The notes beneath the pieces are model-generated. The model was given only the letters and a program-made list of their open reading frames with translations. It searched no databases and was not told the origin of the DNA. A stretch of DNA of 33,578 bases, taken from Lentisphaerae bacterium GWF2_57_35 (lineage in GTDB: Bacteria > Verrucomicrobiota > Kiritimatiellia > CAIQIC01 > GWF2-57-35). Shown one piece after another: positions 1-7,212 of this stretch. The translations under genes and the position numbers were made by a program. Location: the NCBI GenBank assembly GCA_001804865.1, contig MHBK01000010.1, positions 1 through 33,578 on the forward strand, given 5' to 3'. Every line of letters begins with the position of its first letter. The first letter of the stretch is position 1.

Positions 1-11
1 AACTGCACCCC

Positions 12-50
12 AGGCTCACTTACTCCGCCAAAGGCTAACTTACTTTGTCA
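12..50. repeat. Imperfect 19-bp direct repeat, spacing 20 bp
   Basis: Two near-identical 19-mers, AGGCTCACTTACTCCGCCA at 12-30 and AGGCTAACTTACTTTGTCA at 32-50, lie head to tail upstream of the permease gene. They could be a tandem operator or a remnant of a larger repeat cut by the window edge. The sequence does not say which. Confidence 0.4.
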
Positions 51-140
51 ATCGACCCGTCGTAACAGCCTATCGCCCGTTCCATCATCGGCTTGACAGC
101 AGCGCCCGTTTCAGCCAGATAACTTCTGCAAGGAGCGAGC

Positions 141-1553
141 ATGCTGAACAGGGTCTTCCAATTACGCGAAAACAGAACCAACGTCCGCACGGAGTTGCTG
201 GCGGGATTGACGACTTTTCTGACGATGTCGTACATCATTTTCGTACAGCCGGCGGTGCTGTCGGGGGCGATGTTCAACATGCAGACGGGATTGGATTTCG
301 GAGCGGTGACGGTGGCTACTTGCGTTTCCGCGGCGCTGGCGACGTTGATCATGGGGCTATATGCTCGTTATCCGATCGTGCTCGCGCCGGGCATGGGCGA
401 AAATTTTTTCTTTGTGTTTTCCGCCATTCCGGCCGCCACAGCGGCAGGCTTTGCCAACGGGTGGCAGGTGGCCCTCGGGGTTGTCTTTATCTCCGGCCTT
501 CTATTTTTGATCCTTTCGCTGGTGGGCATCCGGGAAATGATCATGAATTCCATCAGCCCCAACATGAAAAATGCAGTGGCAGTCGGGATTGGGCTGTTCA
601 TTGCTTTCATTGGACTGCGCAATGCGGGATTGATCGTCACCGATCCGGGCACGGCGGTGAAATTGAACCCCCATTTTGCCTCGCCGGACCTGATCGTCTT
701 TTTCTTCGGCCTCTGCCTGACGGCCGTCCTCGAGGCGCGCCGTTTCCGGGGCGCGATCCTCTGGGGCATCCTGGCCACCACCGGGCTGGCCATTGCGCTC
801 AAGCTGATCTTGCCGATGCTCCCCGACGCCTTCGTATCGTCGCCCATCATCAAAGAGTCGATGCTCATGACCCGGTTCAGCATTACGCATCAGTTCTTTG
901 CCATGCCGCCATCCGTCGCCCCGACCTTTTTCAAGATGGATATCGTGCATGCCCTGTCGGCCTCCATGTGGCCGTTCATCGTGATCTTTCTGTTCATGGA
1001 CGTCTTCGACACCATCGGCACCCTGATCGGTGTGGGGGAACGCGCGGGCTTAATGAAGGACAACAAGCTCCCGCGCGCCCGGCAGGCCTTTCTGGCCGAT
1101 GCGGCCGGCACGGTGATCGGCGCCTGCCTGGGCACGAGCACGGTGACCAGCTTTGTGGAGAGCGCTGCCGGCGTCGAACAGGGAGGACGCACCGGTTTGA
1201 CCGGCGTAACGGCGGCAGTGTTGTTTCTGCTGGCCTTGTTCCTGACGCCGCTGATTGCGATGGTCGGCAGCTATGCTCCCATCACGGCGCCCGCGCTGGT
1301 GATTGTCGGCTCCATGATGCTGCAAAACGTCAAAAACATCGACTGGTCGGACCCGAGCGAATTCCTGCCGGCGTTCCTGACCATCCTCGGCATTCCCCTA
1401 TCCTATTCGATCGCCGACGGCCTGGCGCTGGGCTTCATCAGCTATCCCATCGTGAAGGCCTTCAGCGGTCGGACCAAGGAAGTCTACTGGCTCTCGTACG
1501 TGCTGGCAGCCGTGCTGCTGCTCTACTTCATTTTCATCCGCTCGAACAGCTGA
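141..1553 (+). CDS. NCS2-family purine (guanine/hypoxanthine-type) permease
   Basis: A 470-residue polytopic inner-membrane protein, the usual length for the AzgA/PbuG branch of the NCS2 nucleobase:cation symporters. The N-terminus (RTELLAGLTTFLTMSYIIFV, then a VLAPGMGENFFF segment) and the later MDVFDTIGTLIGVGERAGL and GTSTVTSFVESAAGVEQGGRTG-type stretches are hallmarks of this branch. The Glu and Asp residues there normally line the substrate site. The start is fixed by a clean AAGGAG at 130-135, five bases before the ATG. The gene stands alone and converges on the ZIP transporter gene. Substrate is inferred from the family: adenine, guanine or hypoxanthine import. Xanthine/uracil permeases are a less likely alternative. 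Confidence 0.9.
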   Translation: MLNRVFQLRENRTNVRTELLAGLTTFLTMSYIIFVQPAVLSGAMFNMQTGLDFGAVTVATCVSAALATLIMGLYARYPIVLAPGMGENFFFVFSAIPAATAAGFANGWQVALGVVFISGLLFLILSLVGIREMIMNSISPNMKNAVAVGIGLFIAFIGLRNAGLIVTDPGTAVKLNPHFASPDLIVFFFGLCLTAVLEARRFRGAILWGILATTGLAIALKLILPMLPDAFVSSPIIKESMLMTRFSITHQFFAMPPSVAPTFFKMDIVHALSASMWPFIVIFLFMDVFDTIGTLIGVGERAGLMKDNKLPRARQAFLADAAGTVIGACLGTSTVTSFVESAAGVEQGGRTGLTGVTAAVLFLLALFLTPLIAMVGSYAPITAPALVIVGSMMLQNVKNIDWSDPSEFLPAFLTILGIPLSYSIADGLALGFISYPIVKAFSGRTKEVYWLSYVLAAVLLLYFIFIRSNS

Positions 1554-1555
1554 TA

Positions 1556-1707
1556 GAGAGTCCAAAGTCCAAAAACTAAGAAGTCCAAAGTCCAAGGTCC
1601 AAGAAGTCCAAAGTCATTGCGGTCATAAGGTCTTTCTCCAAAATCCCGACTTTGGACTCTTTGGACTTTGGACCTTGGACTTCTTGGTCTTTGGACTTTG
1701 GACTCTC
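1556..1707. repeat. Large inverted array of AGTCCAA-like heptamers (60-nt arms)
   Basis: The left arm (1556-1615) is built from repeats of AGTCCAA/GGTCCAA with short interruptions. The right arm (1648-1707) is its reverse complement at 54 of 60 positions by direct alignment, and all six differences are A/G or T/C changes. The loop is 32 nt. The element fills the space between two convergent genes and would fold into a very long hairpin in either transcript, so it may act as a bidirectional terminator or RNA-stabilising structure. It contains no credible gene. Confidence 0.85.
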
Positions 1708-1717
1708 TTCCCTCCGT

Positions 1718-2530
1718 TCACCCCAATGCCACGTCCAGAATCATCATCACGGTAAAGCCGAGCATGACGCCCATGGTCGCCCAGTCGCCGTTGCCGGAAT
1801 GTTGGGATTCCGGGATCAAGTCCTCGACCACCACAAAGATCATGGCGCCGGCCGCGAAAGCCAGCGCATAGGGGAGCAGCGCTTGCGAAGACAGGACCGC
1901 GAAGGCGCCAATCACTCCGGCCACGGGTTCGACCAGCGCCGAGGCCTGCCCCGCCTGAAAACTCTTGAAACGCGAGAAACCCGCCCGCCGCAAGGGCGCC
2001 GACACCGCCAGGCCCTCTGGAAAGTTTTGGATGCCGATGCCAATGGCCAGGGTGATCGCTCCGGCCAACGTGGCCTCCGGCAAACCGGCCGCCGCGGCCC
2101 CAAAGGCCACGCCCACCGCCAAGCCTTCGGGAATGTTATGAAGCGTGATCGCCAGCACCAACAAGGTCGTCTGCTTCCATTGCGTATGAATCCCTTCCGC
2201 GTCTTTGATCGCAAACCCGGGATGCAAGTGCGGCAAAATCATATCCACTCCCCGCAGAACGGCGCCGCCCAACAAAAACCCGATGGCGGCCGGCGCCCAC
2301 GACGGCAGCCATCGGCCTTCCGACATCTCGATCGCCGGGGCCAGCAAAGACCAATAACTCGCGGCAATCATCACGCCGGCGGCAAACCCCAGCATCGAAT
2401 CGAGCAGCCGGCGGCTGACCTCTTTTCCAAAAAAGGCAACGCCCGCGCCCAACAAGGTCATGAACCAGGTGAACCCCGTGGCCAACAACGCCTGCATAAC
2501 AGGATGAAGCGTCTGAAGGTATTCCCCCAT
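1718..2530 (-). CDS. ZIP-family divalent metal transporter
   Basis: A 270-residue inner-membrane protein of the ZIP (ZupT/GufA-like) family, which takes up Zn2+, Fe2+ or similar metals. The two metal-site signatures are intact: HNIPEG at residues 131-136 in the fourth helix and QNFPEG at 168-173 in the fifth. A His-containing loop (LPHLHPG, 99-105) precedes them as is usual. About eight hydrophobic segments can be counted. The ATG lies four bases after the stop of the upstream ankyrin gene, so the two form an operon. Metal specificity cannot be read from the sequence. Confidence 0.9.
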   Translation of the reverse strand: MGEYLQTLHPVMQALLATGFTWFMTLLGAGVAFFGKEVSRRLLDSMLGFAAGVMIAASYWSLLAPAIEMSEGRWLPSWAPAAIGFLLGGAVLRGVDMILPHLHPGFAIKDAEGIHTQWKQTTLLVLAITLHNIPEGLAVGVAFGAAAAGLPEATLAGAITLAIGIGIQNFPEGLAVSAPLRRAGFSRFKSFQAGQASALVEPVAGVIGAFAVLSSQALLPYALAFAAGAMIFVVVEDLIPESQHSGNGDWATMGVMLGFTVMMILDVALG

Positions 2531-2534
2531 AGCG

Positions 2535-3281
2535 TTATTCCTTGCCTCCCTGCTTTTGAAGATAATCGGCCATTTCCTTGTAATTTTTGGTCATGGCCAG
2601 CTTCCAGGGCGTTCGACCGCTAAGATCCTTGGCATTGACGTCGGCCCCCCGCATGAGCAGCATTTGGGCCATGCCCTTTTGATTATGCAGAACGGCCATA
2701 TGCAGAGGAGTCAGCCCCTTGTTATCCGGCGCCCGAATGTCCGCGCCACGCTCCAACAAAAGCTTCGCCACACCCATATAGGTGCCGCAAGCGGCGAAAT
2801 GAATCGGCGTACGGCCGTCATTTCGGTGGGCATTGATATTGGCGCCGTTCTCCAGAAGCAAGCGCGTCATTTCGGGAGCATCGCGGCCGATGGCCCAAAA
2901 CAGAGGCTCCGATCCTGTGTTGTCGATGGCGTGAATATTGGCGCCGCGAACGAGCAGCAGCTTGGCGACCGCCACCTGGTTCTTCAGCGCGGCGCAATGA
3001 AGCGGCGTCCAGTGGTCCTTATCCTGGGCATTGATGTCTGCGCCGGCCGTGATCAAAATCCGGGCCACAGCTTCCCCGCCGCCCATGGCGGCAAAGTGCA
3101 GGGGCGTTTTATTATCGAGACTCAACGCGCCTACGGAGGCCGGATCCGCACTTAAAGAGGCTTTTACCCGGGCTGTATCCCCGGCCTTGGCAGCCGCCAG
3201 AATATCGCCGGCAAACGTTACCCCGGTTCCACTCAAAAAAATCGACATCGACATGACAGCTGCCAGCCAAAGACTTTTCAT
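2535..3281 (-). CDS. Exported ankyrin-repeat protein
   Basis: A 248-residue protein with a signal peptide ([24 protein letters not shown]) followed by one degenerate and about six good 33-residue ankyrin repeats (pattern D..G.TPLH.AA......AKLLL..GA.I.A). It is probably a periplasmic protein-interaction scaffold. The start chosen gives a proper signal peptide and has a strong AGGAGGG ribosome site at 3288-3294. A longer reading frame with another ATG at 3398 exists but has neither. It is co-transcribed with the ZIP transporter, so a role in metal homeostasis is possible, but that is guilt by association only. Confidence 0.85.
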   Translation of the reverse strand: MKSLWLAAVMSMSIFLSGTGVTFAGDILAAAKAGDTARVKASLSADPASVGALSLDNKTPLHFAAMGGGEAVARILITAGADINAQDKDHWTPLHCAALKNQVAVAKLLLVRGANIHAIDNTGSEPLFWAIGRDAPEMTRLLLENGANINAHRNDGRTPIHFAACGTYMGVAKLLLERGADIRAPDNKGLTPLHMAVLHNQKGMAQMLLMRGADVNAKDLSGRTPWKLAMTKNYKEMADYLQKQGGKE

Positions 3282-3338
3282 GATTCCACCCTCCTGATTT
3301 TCTTGTCGGTTGCTACCCCAGCCTCGCGTCCACCGTTT

Positions 3339-3366
3339 AATATATGAAATTCCACGCCAAAGCCAA
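3339..3366 (-). promoter_or_regulatory. Candidate promoter of the ankyrin-ZIP operon
   Basis: Read on the minus strand: TTGGCT (3366-3361), 16-bp spacer, TATATT (3344-3339). The -10 matches the sigma-70 consensus at five of six positions and the -35 at four of six. The expected transcript start is near 3332, giving a leader of about 50 nt. Confidence 0.4.
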
Positions 3367-3419
3367 GTATGCAATATACAGGATCTTCCGTCATCCATCC
3401 TAAAAAAATGAGCTTTTAT

Positions 3420-3447
3420 TTCACAAGAAAAACCCCGAGGGTATAAT
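3420..3447 (+). promoter_or_regulatory. Strong candidate promoter of the nuclease-thioredoxin operon
   Basis: TTCACA (3420-3425), 16-bp spacer, perfect TATAAT (3442-3447). This is the best sigma-70-like promoter seen in the window and lies 45 bp upstream of the nuclease ATG at 3492, diverging from the ankyrin operon. Confidence 0.55.
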
Positions 3448-3491
3448 CATCGAAAGATTGAGCCGGACAGCCGGCCGTAAAAAAGCCGAAC

Positions 3492-4292
3492 ATGAAGCGA
3501 TGGCACATCATTTTATTGCTGCTGTTTTCAACCCTTGGACCGGCCGAGGCGAAGTCGTGGCGCACGTACGAAAATTGCGTCCTGGTTCCCAGCGACGGCA
3601 ACGACGGCGACAGCTTTCACGTCCGCTACAACAAACGCCGCTACCTGTTCCGGCTGTATTTCGTCGACTGCCCCGAAAGCGAGAACAGTCTGCCCGAGCG
3701 CGTCGCCGAGCAGGCGGCTTATTTCGGCATCGACGACAAATCGGCCGTCCAGGTGGGCAAGCAGGCCAAAAAATTCACGGAGAAATTCCTGGCGGATGGA
3801 TTTACGGTTTATTCGAAGCTTGCAGACGCCCGCGGCCGCAGCGATAAGGACCGGGACTATGCCGTGGTCGTGGTCGGCAGCCAGGACCTGGCGGTGGAAC
3901 TGGTCCGAAACGGGCTGGCCCGCATTCACGGCGTGGGCATCGACCTGGAAGACGGAACTCCCGAAAAAACCGTGTGGTGGAGATTGAAGACCGCGGAACG
4001 GGAAGCCCAAAAGGCGAAAGCAGGCGCCTGGGGAATCGGCGCCGCGCCTTCCGCCCCCTCCGGTCCCGTCAGCCTTCCCACCGGACCCATCGTCGAGCAG
4101 GACTGGGTCACGCCGCAAATCGTCACCGTATTCTCGCTGCAGGAACCCGGACAAACGTTGGGCTATCTGCAGAAAGGAACCCGCGTCCGCGTGCTCAAGG
4201 CCGAACCGCTGAACCGGGTTCGCATTCGATTCGCGGGCTCCTCCAACAAGGTTTACGAAGCCCAATGCAAACGCTCGGACCTGGGATTATGA
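3492..4292 (+). CDS. Secreted staphylococcal-nuclease-like (thermonuclease) protein with SH3-like tail
   Basis: A 266-residue protein with a signal peptide (residues 1-20, ending AEA). The SNase fold runs from about 28 to 175: DGDSFHV (Asp40), then RLYFVDCPES with Arg54, Asp59 and Glu62 in the places of the catalytic Arg35/Asp40/Glu43 of staphylococcal nuclease. A basic DARGRSDKDRDYAVVVV stretch follows where the second catalytic Arg lies. The usual Thr41 is a Cys here. Residues 200-266 look like a small SH3-type beta domain (GYLQKGTRVRVLKAEPLNRVRIRF). Likely role: Ca2+-dependent nuclease outside the cytoplasm; loss of activity cannot be excluded. Its TGA overlaps an upstream in-frame ATG of the next gene. 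Confidence 0.8.
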   Translation: MKRWHIILLLLFSTLGPAEAKSWRTYENCVLVPSDGNDGDSFHVRYNKRRYLFRLYFVDCPESENSLPERVAEQAAYFGIDDKSAVQVGKQAKKFTEKFLADGFTVYSKLADARGRSDKDRDYAVVVVGSQDLAVELVRNGLARIHGVGIDLEDGTPEKTVWWRLKTAEREAQKAKAGAWGIGAAPSAPSGPVSLPTGPIVEQDWVTPQIVTVFSLQEPGQTLGYLQKGTRVRVLKAEPLNRVRIRFAGSSNKVYEAQCKRSDLGL

Positions 4293-4306
4293 AAGGGACG
4301 CCCAAC

Positions 4307-5059
4307 ATGAAAACCGTCGTCTATGGAACCGTATTATTGCTGATTTTCGTCTGGATTCAAATTGCCGCCGGCGCCGATATCGGCCTCGGCAGCACGCGCG
4401 ACGAAGTTTTGAGCGCACTCGGAAAACCCAAGGGCGTGATGACCATCGGCCAACGCGAGGCCCTGACCTACGACGGGGGCGTACTGGAAATCGAACAAAA
4501 CCGCGTGGTCTATATCGAACCCCAGTTCAAGGAAAAATCCCTCAGGGCGTCCAACCAGCGCAAGTTCGAAGCCGATCAAAAAGCCAAGGGATTGGTATTC
4601 TACGACGACCGCTGGATGAAACCCGAAGAACAAGCCCGACTGGAAGAAAAAAAGCGCAAGCTTCAGGAAGCCATCCAGGCCAAGCAACTCGAAAAGGATC
4701 GAGCCGACGCGGCCAAATTCGAACGGCTGAAAAGCGCCACGCGCATCCATAACGATGAAGGGAGGGAGCTGGATCTCAACAGCCTGATCGAACCCGGCAA
4801 GATCACGCTGATCGATTTTTATGCCGAGTGGTGCGGGCCCTGCAAGCGGCTGGCCCCCTATCTGGCCAGCCTGGTCGCCAACAATGACGGCCTTGTCCTG
4901 CACAAGATCGATATCGTCGACTGGAATTCCCCCCTCGCCCGGCAGTACCAGATCAACAGCATTCCCAGCGTGCGCGTCTACGACCGCAAAGGGCAACTGG
5001 TCGGCAAGCCCACCGGAGATTTCAACAAAATCGCCGAATATGTCAGCAGCGTGTTTTGA
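4307..5059 (+). CDS. Exported thioredoxin-fold protein with coiled-coil linker
   Basis: A 250-residue protein: signal peptide or membrane anchor (1-22), a short SmpA/OmlA-like region (GLGSTRDEVLSALGKP), a highly charged helical coiled-coil stretch (about 85-140), and a C-terminal thioredoxin domain with WCGPC at residues 175-179 and the cis-Pro loop (SIPSVRVYD). Likely role: disulfide exchange in the periplasm. The ATG at 4307 is preferred because GAAAGGGA stands eight bases before it and it starts directly with the signal peptide. An in-frame ATG at 4289 overlapping the nuclease stop would add six residues. It forms a two-gene operon with the nuclease. Confidence 0.8.
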   Translation: MKTVVYGTVLLLIFVWIQIAAGADIGLGSTRDEVLSALGKPKGVMTIGQREALTYDGGVLEIEQNRVVYIEPQFKEKSLRASNQRKFEADQKAKGLVFYDDRWMKPEEQARLEEKKRKLQEAIQAKQLEKDRADAAKFERLKSATRIHNDEGRELDLNSLIEPGKITLIDFYAEWCGPCKRLAPYLASLVANNDGLVLHKIDIVDWNSPLARQYQINSIPSVRVYDRKGQLVGKPTGDFNKIAEYVSSVF

Positions 5060-5071
5060 GGCCTTTAAAAA

Positions 5072-5124
5072 TAGTAACTGCTCAGGCGCCCGCCCGCAGC
5101 GGGCGGGCGCCTGAGCAGTTACTA
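5072..5124. terminator. Perfect 26-bp-arm palindrome between convergent genes
   Basis: Arms 5072-5097 and 5099-5124 are exact reverse complements separated by one base, with a very GC-rich core (GGCGCCCGCCCGC). It lies just after the thioredoxin-like gene, and its right edge contains the stop codon of hydG on the opposite strand (5122-5124). A-tracts flank both sides, so it could end transcription in both directions. Confidence 0.65.
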
Positions 5125-6618
5125 AAAATACAAATCCCGCTCCCCGGCCGCTGTCCGCTCGTAGTGTTGGATAAACTGCGGATACGTCTTCGGCATTTTC
5201 ACGCGGACTTCTTCGAGTTCTTTTTGCAGGATCGTCTCGCCGACCGCCTGCGTTTCCGGGCTGGCAAAATCGTCAAGCCATTCCCGGAAGGTCAGCACGG
5301 CATTCAGCTTGCAAAACTTGCCTTCCTGACCCGACCGAAGCAAGTCCATGATGCATTTGCCCGTGCGTCCGCAGCGGTAGCCGGCCGTGCAAAACGACGT
5401 GATGCAGCCCATTTCAGCCAGTTCACGGACCATCTCGTCCAGGCTGCGCGTATCGCCCAGCAAAAACTGCTGCCGCGTCCCCACCTGTTCGTTATAGGTC
5501 TCGCTGTAGGCTCCTATCCCAATTCGCGAAGAAGCATCGGTCTGCGTGCACCCCAATGGAATCAACCGCCGGCGCATGTCCGGATTTTCGCGCGCGGTCA
5601 GGATCATGCCCGTGTACGGAACGGCCAGACGGATCAGCACGACCAGCTTCTCCATGTCGGCATCGCTCATCCGGTATTTTGACTCGTTCGTGAAGGGCGT
5701 ATTGTCCGCCGGTTCGAGCCGCGGGAAAGAAATGGTATGGGGCCCGATGCCGAACGCCTTTTCCAATTCGTGCGCGTGCGAGAGCAAGCCCAGCAATTCG
5801 AAGCGCCAGTCGTACAAGCCGAACAAGACGCCAATGCCGTTATCGTCAATCCCCGCTTCCTGGGCGCGATGCATGCAGTAGAGCCGCCACGGATAATCGC
5901 CCTTGATGGTCCCGGCCGGGTGCAGCGCGGCATAGGTCTTGTGATGATACGTCTCCTGGAAAACCTGGAACGTCCCCAAACCGCATTCCTTGAGAATCTC
6001 CAGCTCCCGGACCGACATTGGCGCGGCATTGATATTGATGCGCCGAATCTGCCCCGTGCCCTTGCGGGCCTTCGTCTTGACGCGGTAGATCGTGCGCATG
6101 GATTCGGTCATGTAATCGATGCCGCAATCCGGATGCTCGCCATACACGACAATCAACCGCTTGTGGCCGATCTTCCCGGCCAGGATCTCCGTCTCCGCAC
6201 GAATTTCGTCCTGCGACAACACCGACCGCTCGACGTTTTGATTCTCGCACCGCAGGCCGCAATAGGCGCAATTGTTGACGCATTTCGTGCTCAGATAAAG
6301 CGGCGCAAACGTGACAATCCGGTTGTCGTAGACCTTCTGCTTGATCAGCGCAGCGGTCTGCCGCATCTCCTGCCAGAGCTCGGCATCCGTCACCTGAATC
6401 AAGTCGGCCAGCTCGTCCAAGGCCAGGGCCTGCACCGCCATCGACTTGGCCAGGATTTCACGAACGCGCCCCGCGTCCGGCGCCGGGCGGTTCAATAAAA
6501 GGGATTCGATGCGATCGTCGTCGATAAAATCGCGCCCGCCCGGCATGTACTTGTCGATTTCCTCGCGGACAATGCGATTTTTCACCCAATCTTTTTTGCT
6601 TTCAATAATCGTCGTCAT
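5122..6618 (-). CDS. hydG: HydG-type radical SAM tyrosine lyase of [FeFe]-hydrogenase maturation, atypical C-terminal cluster motif
   Basis: A 498-residue protein of the HydG/ThiH family. In the known family, HydG splits tyrosine into p-cresol and dehydroglycine to make CO and cyanide for the H-cluster iron synthon. The radical SAM motif is CVNNCAYC (Cys113, 117, 120). The length and the C-terminal extension are those of HydG rather than ThiH. The extension reads FCTAGYRCGRTGKC, and Cys410 and Cys436 sit where the canonical CX2CX22C motif requires them. The middle Cys is Gly413 (codon GGC), with extra Cys at 416 and 422. The auxiliary [5Fe-5S] site may therefore be lost or rewired. The ATG overlaps the stop of the TM1266-like gene (ATGA), so both are translated together. 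No hydE or [FeFe]-hydrogenase gene is in view. Confidence 0.88.
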   Translation of the reverse strand: MTTIIESKKDWVKNRIVREEIDKYMPGGRDFIDDDRIESLLLNRPAPDAGRVREILAKSMAVQALALDELADLIQVTDAELWQEMRQTAALIKQKVYDNRIVTFAPLYLSTKCVNNCAYCGLRCENQNVERSVLSQDEIRAETEILAGKIGHKRLIVVYGEHPDCGIDYMTESMRTIYRVKTKARKGTGQIRRININAAPMSVRELEILKECGLGTFQVFQETYHHKTYAALHPAGTIKGDYPWRLYCMHRAQEAGIDDNGIGVLFGLYDWRFELLGLLSHAHELEKAFGIGPHTISFPRLEPADNTPFTNESKYRMSDADMEKLVVLIRLAVPYTGMILTARENPDMRRRLIPLGCTQTDASSRIGIGAYSETYNEQVGTRQQFLLGDTRSLDEMVRELAEMGCITSFCTAGYRCGRTGKCIMDLLRSGQEGKFCKLNAVLTFREWLDDFASPETQAVGETILQKELEEVRVKMPKTYPQFIQHYERTAAGERDLYF

Positions 6619-6884
6619 TCTGCGCCGCCTTTCTTGGGAGGCTTGCTGAGCGCGGATTTGACGGATACGCCTTCAATGGCGCCGAGCTTGCCGGTCATGA
6701 CGCCAAGTTCATCCGTCGTGGCATCGACAATCAACGTGATGATGTTGCAATGCCGCTGACTGTACGGCATGCCCATGCGCCCGACGATTTGTTCGCCAAA
6801 TTCGGACAACACCTCATTCACCTTGCCCGCCGATTTCTTGCGATCCTCAAGGAGAATTCCGACAAATCCAAGTCTGCGCTCCAT
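6615..6884 (-). CDS. TM1266-family iron-only hydrogenase system regulator
   Basis: A small 89-residue ACT-like protein (ERRLGFVGILLEDR...CNIITLIVDAT...GVMTGKLGAIEGVSVKS) typical of the TM1266 family, which is found beside hydE/hydF/hydG and is annotated as a putative regulator. The start at 6884 follows AGGAGA by seven bases and gives the usual family length. The frame stays open upstream to an ATG at 7067, crossing the leader terminator, but that part resembles nothing known. The stop overlaps the hydG start. Confidence 0.85.
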   Translation of the reverse strand: MERRLGFVGILLEDRKKSAGKVNEVLSEFGEQIVGRMGMPYSQRHCNIITLIVDATTDELGVMTGKLGAIEGVSVKSALSKPPKKGGAE

Positions 6885-6927
6885 GTGCTGATCTCCTAAC
6901 CCGCATTTTTCACCGCCAGACGAGAGA

Positions 6928-6952
6928 TGCGTCCCGATAAAATCGGGACGCA
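6928..6952 (-). other. 11-bp hairpin in hydG-operon leader
   Basis: TGCGTCCCGAT at 6928-6938 pairs exactly with 6942-6952 around an AAA loop on the plus strand (TTT in the minus transcript). It lies about 45 nt upstream of the TM1266 start codon and has no T-run after it in the transcript, so it is not a simple terminator. Confidence 0.5.
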
Positions 6953-6969
6953 AACGGGATAGCCACGTT

Positions 6970-6991
6970 CGCGGTGTCTTAAGACACCGCG
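6970..6991. other. 22-bp perfect palindrome in hydG-operon leader
   Basis: CGCGGTGTCTT followed by its exact reverse complement. It could be a protein-binding operator or an RNA stem in the leader. It lies between the leader terminator and the hairpin at 6928-6952. Confidence 0.5.
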
Positions 6992-7000
6992 TCACGTCTA

Positions 7001-7036
7001 AAAACAAAAACCCCGCTGAACATTCCTTCAGCGGGG
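7001..7036 (-). terminator. Intrinsic terminator/attenuator in the TM1266-hydG leader
   Basis: On the minus strand a 10-bp stem (7036-7027 with 7020-7011, CCCCGCTGAA/TTCAGCGGGG) with a six-base loop GGAATG is followed by TTTTTGTTTTT. This is a textbook rho-independent terminator. No minus-strand gene lies upstream of it, so it must end a short leader or small RNA. The loop sequence GGAATG is complementary to CATTCC near the predicted 5' end of the same RNA (7103-7108), which offers a possible anti-terminator pairing. Confidence 0.6.
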
Positions 7037-7114
7037 TGAAAATCAGAGTAAACGACATCTGCCTCATCCCCTTGGGGTCAGAGCCAACCGCCCCTCGCCG
7101 CAGGAATGGAATGG

Positions 7115-7142
7115 ATCATACAGGAACAATCGGGGAAAGCAA
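7115..7142 (-). promoter_or_regulatory. Candidate promoter of the leader RNA / TM1266-hydG operon
   Basis: On the minus strand TTGCTT (7142-7137), 16-bp spacer, TATGAT (7120-7115). The -10 matches at five of six positions. The expected start near 7108 leaves about 100 nt to the terminator and about 225 nt to the TM1266 start codon. Confidence 0.4.
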
Positions 7143-7178
7143 GACAGGGGAACGCCACTACAGCAATTTTTACCCTAT

Positions 7179-7206
7179 TCGACATCCGCCGGAAAAAAGG
7201 TATGAT
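7179..7206 (+). promoter_or_regulatory. Candidate promoter of aspA-hydF
   Basis: TCGACA (7179-7184), 16-bp spacer, TATGAT (7201-7206); each box matches the consensus at five of six positions. The start of transcription would fall at or next to the aspA ATG (7213), so the mRNA could be leaderless. Confidence 0.4.
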
Positions 7207-7212
7207 GGATTC

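Larger units (their letters stand above)
6885..7212. other. Divergent control region between TM1266-hydG and aspA-hydF
   Basis: About 330 nt without a convincing gene. It contains candidate promoters for both directions, an intrinsic terminator facing hydG (7001-7036), a 22-nt perfect palindrome (6970-6991) and an 11-bp hairpin with an AAA loop (6928-6952). All three structures lie in the minus-strand leader of the hydG operon. Confidence 0.7.

Noticed and set aside
1556..1707. CRISPR array
   Set aside because: The repeats are heptamers without unique spacers, and no cas genes are nearby.
1652..2623. Long plus-strand open frame opposite the ZIP gene
   Set aside because: Composition is Arg/Gln/His-rich with no domain, and the opposite strand encodes a clear membrane transporter. 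It is a shadow frame.
5122..6618. ThiH (thiamine synthesis) instead of HydG
   Set aside because: The protein is about 120 residues longer than ThiH, has the HydG C-terminal extension, and lies beside TM1266 and hydF with no thi genes.
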